The position numbers were made by a program, and so were the translations under genes. From Bacillus sp. REN10 (lineage in GTDB: Bacteria; Bacillota; Bacilli; Bacillales; Domibacillaceae), in NCBI RefSeq assembly GCF_016820555.1, contig NZ_JADHDW010000003.1, positions 1 through 64,000 of the forward strand: a stretch of DNA of 64,000 nt. The letters run 5' to 3'. Below the pieces are notes generated by a model. The model was not told the DNA's origin. It saw nothing but the letters and a program-made list of their open reading frames with translations, and searched no databases. Of this stretch, positions 26,532-34,298 are shown piece after piece; the first letter of the stretch is position 1; every line of letters begins with the position of its first letter.

Positions 26532-27041
26532 ATGAATAAATCTACTTTGCAATTAATACGTCTATTCATTGTTTTGGCCGGTTGTTTCTTTTTTTTATTT
26601 GGCGCTCTCTTTTATCAACAACATAAACTACAAAAGGAGAAAGTCATTTATGCAAGAAAAATGCAGAAAATATATTTTTTGATGAAAGAGAACGCCACGA
26701 CTGCACAAAAAATGATGGCTAGTGAGTCTGAATGGTTATCTGCTCTAGATTATAAGGAACAAGCTGTTCAACAAATGCAACATGAAATGGAAGAGTGTCA
26801 AGTGATGCTATCTGAATTACCTGAGCCGCCTGAGACGATGGTTGAAGAATATTCTACCTTACTTGATGTTCATATTGTTTATAAACAATACATGAACTTA
26901 GCGATTAGTCATCAAAAAGAAGTATCTCACTCTGTTGCGGTGAAAGAAGAAAAATTAAAAAGTGAATTAAACGCTCTTTTAAGCAACTTTGAAGAAATGA
27001 CACGACAGCAGCAAGAAAAGAGGGGTGAAGTTGTGTTGTGA
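26532..27041 (+). CDS. Membrane-anchored coiled-coil protein, unknown function
   Basis: A 169-residue protein with one N-terminal membrane segment (about residues 9-28) and a long helical, Gln/Glu/Met-rich extracytoplasmic or cytoplasmic region predicted to be coiled coil. It has one conserved-looking Cys near residue 97 and no recognisable domain. The start at 26532 has only a weak ribosome binding site (GGGGAAGGG about 13 bases upstream). It is convergent with the symporter gene and shares the large terminator at 27076-27129. Confidence 0.65.
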   Translation: MNKSTLQLIRLFIVLAGCFFFLFGALFYQQHKLQKEKVIYARKMQKIYFLMKENATTAQKMMASESEWLSALDYKEQAVQQMQHEMEECQVMLSELPEPPETMVEEYSTLLDVHIVYKQYMNLAISHQKEVSHSVAVKEEKLKSELNALLSNFEEMTRQQQEKRGEVVL

Positions 27042-27075
27042 ATCAACCTACGATCAATATGACATGTGACTCTAG

Positions 27076-27129
27076 TTCTCAAAGTATGCTCCACTAAGTT
27101 GATTCGCTTAGTGGAGCATACTTTGAGAA
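27076..27129. terminator. Bidirectional terminator between convergent genes
   Basis: A perfect 23-bp inverted repeat (27076-27098 and 27107-27129) with an eight-base loop, four bases before the end of the symporter gene on the minus strand. No long T tract follows either arm. Confidence 0.6.
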
Positions 27130-27133
27130 AATA

Positions 27134-28660
27134 TTACCCTTTATACCCTGTATTTGCCTTGACGGTGACTTCTGCGAACTTGCGAGTATCAGTTTTTGCA
27201 GATAGTACAGTGCCAAGGTAGCCAGCTAGGAAACCAGCAGGAACAGATACGATGGCAGGATTCGTTAATGGAAAGATGGGGGTACCAACAAAAATAGCTG
27301 TACCTTCAGGGCCGAGAACGTTTGGACTGATAGCCACAAGGATTAAAGCAGTAGCCAGTCCTGTAATCATCGCAGCAAGTGCGCCGGTTGTATTAAAGCG
27401 CTTCCAATAAATTGTGTAAATGATCACTGGCAAATTTGCACTGGCAGCCACACAGAAAGCAAGTGAAACTAAGAAAGCGACGTTCATTTTTTGAGCAAAC
27501 AGTGCCAAGATGATCGAAAAAACGGCGACAGAAATGGAAGCGTAGCGGGCTGCTAGCATTTGCTGCTTTTCTTTAATTTGCCCTTTTTTAATAATTTCTC
27601 CGTAAATATCATGAGCAAACGCCGATGCACCTGATAATACAAGCCCGGCGACTACGGCTAAGATGGTTGCAAAGGCTACCGCGGATACAAAGGACATAAG
27701 CATGTCCCCTCCAAGTGCCTGTGCGAGTAAAGGAGCGGCCATATTCCCTGCTGCATTGGCAGCGATAATCTTGTCCGAACCGACAAATGCTGCTGCTCCA
27801 AATCCTAAGAAAATCGTTAAAATATAGAAAACACCTACAATCCAAGTAGCTACTACGACAGAACTTCTTGCTGTTTTAGCATCTTTTACTGTAAAGAAAC
27901 GCATTAATATATGTGGCAATCCGGCTGTACCAAGAACGAGAGCGATCGTGATAGACATCGTGTCCACTGGATTTTTATATTTCACTCCAGGATGTAAAAA
28001 GCTTTCGCCGAGCGGTGTGGCTGTTTTCATTTGAGAAAACATGTCGAAGATATTGAAGTTGAATTTCGCTAAAACGAGAAAAGAGATAATGACTGTTCCG
28101 ATCATCAATAGAACAGCTTTGACAATTTGTACCCAACTAGTGGCAGTCATACCACCAAAAAGAACATACACCGTCATCATTACACCGACGATTAATACAG
28201 CGATCCAATAATCGATGCCTAGTAATAATTGAATAAGTGCGCCTGCTCCAACTAATTGAGCAATCATATAAAAGATCACGATAGTAATTGTGCTGAGAGC
28301 AGCGGCTGCTCGAATCTTTTTTTGATCGAATCGAGCATGAATCATATCCGCCAGTGTGTATTTACCAAGGTTTCGCAGAGGTTCAGCCACAATATATAAA
28401 ACGACTAAATAAGCCACGAGATACCCGATACTGAAGAAGAAGCCGTCAAAGCCATTTAAGGCAATAGCTCCCGCAATACCAAGGAAAGAAGCGGCCGACA
28501 AATAATCCCCGGCAATCGCTAATCCATTTTGCCATCCGGTTAATCCGCCTCCCGCTGTGTAGAATTCGCTTGCTGAATTTGTCTGTTTTGCCGCCCAGTA
28601 AGTAATTACAAGTGTTAATGCTACGATAGCCACAAAAAATGTTAATCCTAATACACTCAT
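27134..28660 (-). CDS. Sodium:solute symporter, acetate-permease type (ActP/YwcA-like)
   Basis: A 508-residue member of the solute:sodium symporter family with about 13 membrane segments. The N-terminus (YYLAAK-like WAAKQTNSASEFYTAGGGLTGWQNG, then AIAGDYLSAASFLG) and the partner gene match ActP of E. coli and YwcA of B. subtilis, which transport acetate and other short carboxylates. Its start overlaps the stop of the upstream DUF485 gene by four bases (ATGA), as in the yjcH-actP pair. A perfect CcpA site lies before the pair, so expression is likely shut off on glucose. Confidence 0.88.
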   Translation of the reverse strand: MSVLGLTFFVAIVALTLVITYWAAKQTNSASEFYTAGGGLTGWQNGLAIAGDYLSAASFLGIAGAIALNGFDGFFFSIGYLVAYLVVLYIVAEPLRNLGKYTLADMIHARFDQKKIRAAAALSTITIVIFYMIAQLVGAGALIQLLLGIDYWIAVLIVGVMMTVYVLFGGMTATSWVQIVKAVLLMIGTVIISFLVLAKFNFNIFDMFSQMKTATPLGESFLHPGVKYKNPVDTMSITIALVLGTAGLPHILMRFFTVKDAKTARSSVVVATWIVGVFYILTIFLGFGAAAFVGSDKIIAANAAGNMAAPLLAQALGGDMLMSFVSAVAFATILAVVAGLVLSGASAFAHDIYGEIIKKGQIKEKQQMLAARYASISVAVFSIILALFAQKMNVAFLVSLAFCVAASANLPVIIYTIYWKRFNTTGALAAMITGLATALILVAISPNVLGPEGTAIFVGTPIFPLTNPAIVSVPAGFLAGYLGTVLSAKTDTRKFAEVTVKANTGYKG

Positions 28661-29013
28661 AAATGAATCTCTCCCTTGCTTTGTTGATCGATGTCTTCTA
28701 AAATTTCATTAGCCATATGATCAAATTGATTTGCTTTTTTGACATACAGCATACAAAGAGCCCATGTCATAATAAATTGAGCAAATGCAAACAACCAGAC
28801 CCAGGAGATTGAACCAATAGCAGGAGTGTTTAAAATGGTTGTGTAAGAAGTCAATAGAGGCAATGAAAAGTAGAAAAGTAAGAAAAAACACGAAACTGAG
28901 ATAATGAATTTGTTTTTTGTTTGAATTAAATGTTTGAAGTCGTTTCTTTCTGCAATTTTTTCATATTTTGTTTTCGATTCTGCCGTTGTAGCATGTAGTA
29001 GTCGATTGCTCAT
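28657..29013 (-). CDS. DUF485 membrane protein, symporter partner (YwcB/YjcH-like)
   Basis: A 118-residue protein with two membrane segments (about residues 37-56 and 70-92) and the DUF485 pattern: a FKHLIQTKNKFI lead-in and ALCMLYVKKANQFD at the end. The family is nearly always encoded directly before an acetate-type symporter, as here. The start follows GGAGGG. It is the first gene of the pair, 21 bases downstream of the CcpA site. Confidence 0.9.
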   Translation of the reverse strand: MSNRLLHATTAESKTKYEKIAERNDFKHLIQTKNKFIISVSCFFLLFYFSLPLLTSYTTILNTPAIGSISWVWLFAFAQFIMTWALCMLYVKKANQFDHMANEILEDIDQQSKGEIHL

Positions 29014-29033
29014 GTAAAACCCTCCTTTTTAAT

Positions 29034-29062
29034 TGAAATCGCTTTCAAATTTCAGAATTATA
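29034..29062 (-). promoter_or_regulatory. CcpA (cre) site and -10 element of the symporter operon
   Basis: TGAAATCGCTTTCA (29034-29047) matches the cre consensus TGWAANCGNTNWCA at every position. On the minus strand TATAAT lies at 29057-29062, so the cre falls just downstream of the predicted start point, a placement that blocks transcription. Confidence 0.8.
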
Positions 29063-29229
29063 AGTTAATTTTAAGAAAGTGTGGTTATTTTCGCAATAAA
29101 AAATTCATAATTTGTCAATTTTTTTGAAGACATGTTTCGACAACACTATTGATTAACTACTGACAGGAAATTTTTCTCTTTCTCTGTTTTGATATATAAT
29201 AGAACATAGAGATTACGTAGATTGGACGG

Positions 29230-30807
29230 ATGGGAATGAAGGAAGGAAAACAATTAGCACAATCACTCGTTTTCTTAACAGGCAAACAGTTACGTTTTGT
29301 CTATGTCTTGCTTAACGATGTGAATCTTTGGGAGATCATCTCTTCAAAAACGAAGGATGCTGTTTCTAAAGATAACCCAGCTCATTTTTATGCATGGTTA
29401 AGTAAAGAGGCAGAAAAGTTAAACGATGTTGACGATCAGGAGCTTCAGCTTGATTTATTGTTGCAGTTAAGTAAGGTATTGAAACTGCCTGCAAAATTAT
29501 ATAATGAGTCTTATGAAATTGAAAACCAATGCGCAAATATTGTGCAAGAAGTATTTAATATTTTGCAAAAAAAATATAAACAATTTGCTAATCAGTATGA
29601 GCAATTTCACCTTAAAAATAAGTTGGAATTTTTCATACATTGGGAAATAGCTGAAATGTATATTCATTTAAATGAACAACACTATAGAAAAAAAGAAGAG
29701 AATGTTATTGCGTTATGGACAGAAGAAGTTTTAACATTTTTACAAGAAATGCCCACTTACCAGCAAGAACAGGTCATACAGCAGTTAAATTTAAGCGCAT
29801 GTACACAAAACGAGTTGTCAAAGGCTCTACAAACAGATGCTTTTTCTGTATTTACAGCTATAAGCGAAAGGACAGGATTTCATTTTTATCAATTTCTTCT
29901 ACGAAATTTTTCAAGAAATAGAACAGCTACTATTCAGGAGGATGCCTATTTTTCATGGATGACCAATCCTAATTTATTGCTATCTTTAATTTTCAAAGGT
30001 GGGGGTATCCTTTCCCGATACCAAAACCTTTTATTTAATAAAGGATTGCTACCAATCGTTCTTTTACAGGCTACATTGCCCTTCTTATCCGAGGGTATGG
30101 AAAACCAGAACGATTTATCGCCATTGTCATCTTCTTGGCGATCTCGTTTTGATCACTACCGTTCGATGTTAAGGACAGTAAACGAATTAGTGAGAAAACA
30201 AAATGATTGTCAAGCAGCTCTAGACATACTTTATAAAGAAAAACAAACGTTAGAAGAAACGGCTTATCAGACAAAGAGTTATCACGAACAAATGCTTCAA
30301 AAACTGACTCAGCTGTTGAAGCAAGATCCGTCGAGACCATATTTTGGTGAGTTAAGTGTTAAACAGAACCGTTTGCAAGAAAATTTAAAAAAAGTCAATG
30401 AAAAAATGAATGCCCAGTCATCCGAAACAAAAGGAGTTGTCGGCAAAATTTCCTCTTTTGTCAAATCAAGTTATTACGGGACAGAAAAAGCGCAATTGGA
30501 AAAAAAATTAGAGAAAGTATTTAATGAAATTACGGAAACCGTTTTAGCCAAATATCCAGATTATGAGCCTGAAATTGTTCAAGAAATTATTTATTTGAGG
30601 GAACACTTAGCAGAGATTGAGCGAGAATTGACATCGATCAAGACAAAAATTGATCAACTCGAGCAAAATTTATTGTCTTTCAAACAGAGTGAAAAGGAAG
30701 AAAGAGAGAAAATCGTTAGTGCGGAAAAACGCACATATGGCTTGGCGGAAATGTATCAATTAGTTGTAGAAAAAGAAAATAAACAGTCCATTGGATTAAA
30801 TGATTAA
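29230..30807 (+). CDS. Large helical/coiled-coil protein, unknown function
   Basis: A 525-residue protein with no signal peptide. Residues 1-290 are helical, with a Leu-rich and Gln-rich composition. A hydrophobic stretch at about 255-292 (LLLSLIFKGGGILSRY, then GLLPIVLLQATLPFL) could be a membrane hairpin. Residues about 320-400 and 420-515 are charged coiled coil. The start could be ATG 29230 or ATG 29236; neither has a strong ribosome binding site. The gene stands alone and ends in a terminator. The mixed helical plus hydrophobic-hairpin plus coiled-coil plan faintly recalls the YaaW/DUF3944 group, but I cannot confirm it. Confidence 0.7.
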   Translation: MGMKEGKQLAQSLVFLTGKQLRFVYVLLNDVNLWEIISSKTKDAVSKDNPAHFYAWLSKEAEKLNDVDDQELQLDLLLQLSKVLKLPAKLYNESYEIENQCANIVQEVFNILQKKYKQFANQYEQFHLKNKLEFFIHWEIAEMYIHLNEQHYRKKEENVIALWTEEVLTFLQEMPTYQQEQVIQQLNLSACTQNELSKALQTDAFSVFTAISERTGFHFYQFLLRNFSRNRTATIQEDAYFSWMTNPNLLLSLIFKGGGILSRYQNLLFNKGLLPIVLLQATLPFLSEGMENQNDLSPLSSSWRSRFDHYRSMLRTVNELVRKQNDCQAALDILYKEKQTLEETAYQTKSYHEQMLQKLTQLLKQDPSRPYFGELSVKQNRLQENLKKVNEKMNAQSSETKGVVGKISSFVKSSYYGTEKAQLEKKLEKVFNEITETVLAKYPDYEPEIVQEIIYLREHLAEIERELTSIKTKIDQLEQNLLSFKQSEKEEREKIVSAEKRTYGLAEMYQLVVEKENKQSIGLND

Positions 30808-30832
30808 CCTCCGCAAAAGCGGAGGTTTTTTC
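30806..30832 (+). terminator. Terminator of the 525-residue protein gene
   Basis: AACCTCCGC, AAAA, GCGGAGGTT and a T run. Confidence 0.85.
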
Positions 30833-30980
30833 GTCACTCTCGTGTGTAAAGTTTTAAATTCTTGATTGCTGGGTAAATATTTGTTAGGGTTATAAAGGGT
30901 TTCCCAATCACTCCCAGATCATTTAATACTACCCATTCCCATGTGCACTAATGAACAATTCAACTAGAGAGGAGAATTTT

Positions 30981-32498
30981 GTGAGGAGAATTTCTAACGT
31001 TTTTTGGTATGCAGCTTCAATCACCTTGATTGCTGTGATTTTTGGAGTTGCTGTACCAAAGTCATTTGAAACAGTAACAGCTAATCTACAAGCATTTTTT
31101 ACATCAACATTTGGATGGTATTATTTAATATTAGTCTCAGTCATTGTTCTATTTTGTCTACTGTTAATATTTAGTCCGATCGGAACGCTTAAATTAGGCA
31201 AGCCGAATGAACAGCCAGATTATTCAACACCAACGTGGTTTGCGATGTTATTTAGTGCAGGTATGGGAATAGGTTTAGTATTCTGGGGTGCTGCTGAACC
31301 ATTAAGTCATTTTGCTACAAACCCTCCTTTATCAGAAGCAGGTTCAAATGCTGCTTTAAAAGAGTCGATGAGGTATACATTTTTTCATTGGGGCATTCAT
31401 GCTTGGGCGATTTACGCGCTCGTTGCATTAGCGTTAGCTTACTACAAATTTAGAAAAGGTGAGCCAGGGTTAATCAGTGCGACATTGGTTCCTATTTTAG
31501 GAAGCAAAGCAAAAGGCCCGGTTGGAACTGTAATCGATGTGATCGCTGTATTTGCTACGCTTGTTGGGGTAGCAACAACGCTTGGTTTTGGCGCAGCACA
31601 AATCAATGGAGGCTTGTCTTATTTATTTGGTATCCCTATTAGTTTTAACATTCAGCTATCCATTATCATCATCACCACTATTTTATTTATTATTTCAGCA
31701 ATGAGTGGACTAGGTAAGGGAATAAAAATTTTAAGTAATACTAATATGATTCTTGCTGTAGCATTACTTAGTTTAGTACTAATCTTTGGACCAACACTGT
31801 TGATTTTTAATATGTTTACTGATACGATTGGCTCGTATTTTCAAAATTTAATTACAATGAGCTTCCAAATTGCGCCGTTAAACGAGGAGCACCGCTCATG
31901 GATCAATGGTTGGACCATTTTCTATTGGGCATGGTGGATTTCTTGGTCTCCTTTTGTTGGGATCTTTATTGCTCGGGTATCTAAAGGACGGACGATACGT
32001 GAATTTTTAATCGGAACGCTTCTAATGCCAGCGGTTGTGAGTTTTTTCTGGTTTTCTGTATTTGGTGTATCAGCGATGGATTTACAAATGTCTGGAGCAG
32101 TTGACTTAACAAAGAATGCGACAGAGACTGTGCTGTTTGCTGTCTTCAATGAATTTCCTTGGTCGTCTGTACTTTCCGTTATCGGGATTACTTTAATAGG
32201 CACTTTCTTTATTACATCTGCCGATTCAGCGACATTTGTTTTAGGGATGCAAACGACTTACGGATCGTTAACACCGCCGAATAACGTGAAACTGACTTGG
32301 GGTATTGCTCAATCATTAATTGCCATTGTTTTATTATACAGCGGAGGGCTACAAGCTTTGCAAAATGCATTAATTGTCGCGGCCTTCCCATTTTCCTTCA
32401 TTATGATCTTAATGATGCTGTCTTTATATAAATCTTTATCTTTGGAACGAAAACAGTTATTAAAAATGTTAAGGTCCCAACAAACAGTTGAAAAATAA
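30981..32498 (+). CDS. opuD: BCCT-family glycine betaine transporter
   Basis: Takes up glycine betaine with sodium for osmoprotection. The frame opens at ATG 30951, but GTG 30981 follows GAGGAG at good spacing and aligns with the start of B. subtilis OpuD, giving 505 residues. It has 12 membrane segments. The BCCT signature region is present ([19 protein letters not shown]), and the protein matches my recollection of OpuD closely throughout ([18 protein letters not shown]). Single gene with a terminator. Choline or another betaine could be the substrate. Confidence 0.9.
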   Translation: MRRISNVFWYAASITLIAVIFGVAVPKSFETVTANLQAFFTSTFGWYYLILVSVIVLFCLLLIFSPIGTLKLGKPNEQPDYSTPTWFAMLFSAGMGIGLVFWGAAEPLSHFATNPPLSEAGSNAALKESMRYTFFHWGIHAWAIYALVALALAYYKFRKGEPGLISATLVPILGSKAKGPVGTVIDVIAVFATLVGVATTLGFGAAQINGGLSYLFGIPISFNIQLSIIIITTILFIISAMSGLGKGIKILSNTNMILAVALLSLVLIFGPTLLIFNMFTDTIGSYFQNLITMSFQIAPLNEEHRSWINGWTIFYWAWWISWSPFVGIFIARVSKGRTIREFLIGTLLMPAVVSFFWFSVFGVSAMDLQMSGAVDLTKNATETVLFAVFNEFPWSSVLSVIGITLIGTFFITSADSATFVLGMQTTYGSLTPPNNVKLTWGIAQSLIAIVLLYSGGLQALQNALIVAAFPFSFIMILMMLSLYKSLSLERKQLLKMLRSQQTVEK

Positions 32499-32504
32499 GT
32501 CTAT

Positions 32505-32545
32505 AGAAGGACCATCCTTTCAGCCAAAGGGTGGTTCTTCTATGA
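32505..32545 (+). terminator. Terminator of opuD
   Basis: AGAAGGACCATCCTTT and a near-complement around a five-base loop. Confidence 0.6.
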
Positions 32546-32627
32546 AGAGCACTTATTTTACTTGCAGTTTTGCAAAAGCTTATCTAATATAGATTCGAAC
32601 CTATTATTTAGACTTGAGGAGATGGAT

Positions 32628-33218
32628 ATGGCTAGACGAAAGTTAAAAAAATCAGTGAAACGAGCTTTATTTTTAATTCCATTACTCAGCTTTGTTATGT
32701 ATATGTTTGTCGCGCTAGATTATCCGCAATTGAAGGGGATTTCAAACGCTTCTATTCCGGATGAATTTATTCCGATATATAAAGCAGCTGAACAAAAATA
32801 TGGCGTGCCTTGGGAGCTTTTAGCTGCTCATCATCGCGTTGAAACGAAATTTTCGCAAATGGACCCGCTAATCTCGCCAGCAGGGGCAGAGGGGCCTTTG
32901 CAGTTTATGCCATGCACATTCGTCGGTTGGGGTCATCCCACTTGCTCAGATCTTGGAAAAGGCAATATCCCTGATGAGGAAAAGACCAATCCTGACGTTA
33001 TTAAAAAGTATGGGGGTTATGGAGTGGATGCTAACGGCGATGGAATAGCTGATCCATTTGATATAGAAGATGCTGTTTTCAGTGCTGCTTACTATTTGCA
33101 GAAGCATGGAGCGGCAGATGGAGAATTAAAGAAAGCAATCTTTGCCTATAACCATAGTGATAAATATGTTGATGATGTCCTTTATTATTTAAAGGAATAT
33201 AAATCGATAGAAAAATAA
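32628..33218 (+). CDS. Lytic transglycosylase (SLT domain), membrane-anchored
   Basis: Cleaves the glycan strands of peptidoglycan outside the membrane. ATG 32628 behind GAGGAG gives 196 residues; an upstream in-frame extension lacks a ribosome binding site. Basic N-terminus, a signal anchor at about residues 13-31, then the SLT fold: catalytic Glu in HHRVETKFS, SPAGAEGPLQFMP, a calcium-loop-like DANGDGIADPFD, AAYYLQKHG and AIFAYNHSDKYVDDV. The Asp-rich insert is typical of SLT proteins near cell-wall and conjugation systems in Bacilli. The next gene starts 19 bases later, so the two may form an operon. Confidence 0.85.
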   Translation: MARRKLKKSVKRALFLIPLLSFVMYMFVALDYPQLKGISNASIPDEFIPIYKAAEQKYGVPWELLAAHHRVETKFSQMDPLISPAGAEGPLQFMPCTFVGWGHPTCSDLGKGNIPDEEKTNPDVIKKYGGYGVDANGDGIADPFDIEDAVFSAAYYLQKHGAADGELKKAIFAYNHSDKYVDDVLYYLKEYKSIEK

Positions 33219-33237
33219 AGAAAAAAGGAAACGGTTT

Positions 33238-34014
33238 ATGCGGTTCAAAACAAAAGTTAGTCTATTGTTTGTTGTCCTTCTTGTGCTTAGCGGGTGTTCG
33301 CTAGATGCGGGAAGTCACAGCACAAAAGAAGCAAACGTCACCAGTAATGAACAAAAGCATGATACAAATACAGAAAAGAGAGAATCCTCTGCAAAGAATG
33401 ATGAGATTAGGGGAGTTGTCTCTTACGTTGTGGATGGAGACACAATGGATGTGTTGCTCCCCGATCATACGACTGAGCGAGTGCGTATGATTCTTGTTGA
33501 TACGCCGGAGACAAAACATCCTCGTTTAGGGGTTCAGCCATTTGGTCCAGAAGCATCCGCATATACAAAAGAACTGTTAACGGACAAAGAAGTGAAATTG
33601 GAAATGGATGTGCAAGAGCGAGATCGATATGGCCGAATGCTCGCTTATGTTTGGCTAGATGGAGAATTAGTGAATGAACAGTTAATTGCTGAGGGGCTAG
33701 CTCGAGTAGCGATCTTTCCGCCAAATACGAAATATGTGGACCGCTTTGAGAAAGTGCAAAAAGAGGCTCAAAAGCAAAAAAAAGGTATTTGGTCGATAGA
33801 AGATTACGTCACTGACCGGGGCTATCAACCAGACGTAAAAGATGAGTCTGTTCGTTCGAATAAAGAATGTGACATAAAGGGAAACATAACGAGTTCAGGT
33901 GAAAAGATCTATCATGTTCCTAGTGGTCAGTCTTATAACGTAACGAAGGCAGAAGAGCTGTTTTGTACGAAGGAAGAAGCAGAAATGGCTGGGTATCGCG
34001 CGGCGAAAAGATGA
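33238..34014 (+). CDS. Thermonuclease-family lipoprotein (YncB-like)
   Basis: An exported staphylococcal-nuclease-type DNase/RNase. The lipobox LVLSGC puts the lipidated Cys at residue 20, and a Ser/Lys/Glu-rich linker follows. The SNase domain (about 58-190) has VDGDTMDV, the catalytic Arg in RVRMILVDTPE, and the Glu/Arg pair in ERDRYGRMLAYVW. The C-terminal 45 residues (CDIKGNIT, then YHVPSG and FCTKEEAEMAGYR) form an extra domain seen on several Bacillus nucleases. The start follows AAAAGGA. It follows the lytic transglycosylase gene closely; B. subtilis YncB is the nearest named relative I know. Confidence 0.87.
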   Translation: MRFKTKVSLLFVVLLVLSGCSLDAGSHSTKEANVTSNEQKHDTNTEKRESSAKNDEIRGVVSYVVDGDTMDVLLPDHTTERVRMILVDTPETKHPRLGVQPFGPEASAYTKELLTDKEVKLEMDVQERDRYGRMLAYVWLDGELVNEQLIAEGLARVAIFPPNTKYVDRFEKVQKEAQKQKKGIWSIEDYVTDRGYQPDVKDESVRSNKECDIKGNITSSGEKIYHVPSGQSYNVTKAEELFCTKEEAEMAGYRAAKR

Positions 34015-34088
34015 CATAGGACTAGGAACTTTTCTCGATGGTCTGCATAAAATGTGGTGTCAACCATTATGAGAAAGGAGTTCTTATC

Positions 34089-34220
34089 ATGGCTAATGAA
34101 AGACAACCAGAAAAAAGAAATGAAATGACAGAGGAAGAACGCTTAGAGCTGATGAAGCGCCGTCATGAATTTTGGTGGGGAAAACGTCGTCCACGTCCAG
34201 ATGAAAAAGACGAAAAATAA
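34089..34220 (+). CDS. Small charged protein, unknown function
   Basis: A 43-residue, very hydrophilic protein (MANERQPEKRNEMTEEE with EFWWGKRRPRP in the second half). ATG 34089 follows AAAGGAG at ideal spacing. It lies 74 bases after the nuclease gene and before a shared terminator, so it may be the last gene of that group. No family is recognised; the strong ribosome binding site is the main support. Confidence 0.6.
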   Translation: MANERQPEKRNEMTEEERLELMKRRHEFWWGKRRPRPDEKDEK

Positions 34221-34259
34221 TTTAGTGAACATCTCACTCATGCCAGTGCGATTGATGCA

Positions 34260-34293
34260 AAAAAAAAACGATCCTATAACAGGGTCGTTTTTT
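34260..34293. terminator. Bidirectional terminator between the small charged gene and the FtsH-like gene
   Basis: ACGATCCT and AGGGTCGT flanked by an A run on the left and a T run on the right, suited to both strands. Confidence 0.8.
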
Positions 34294-34298
34294 ACTGA

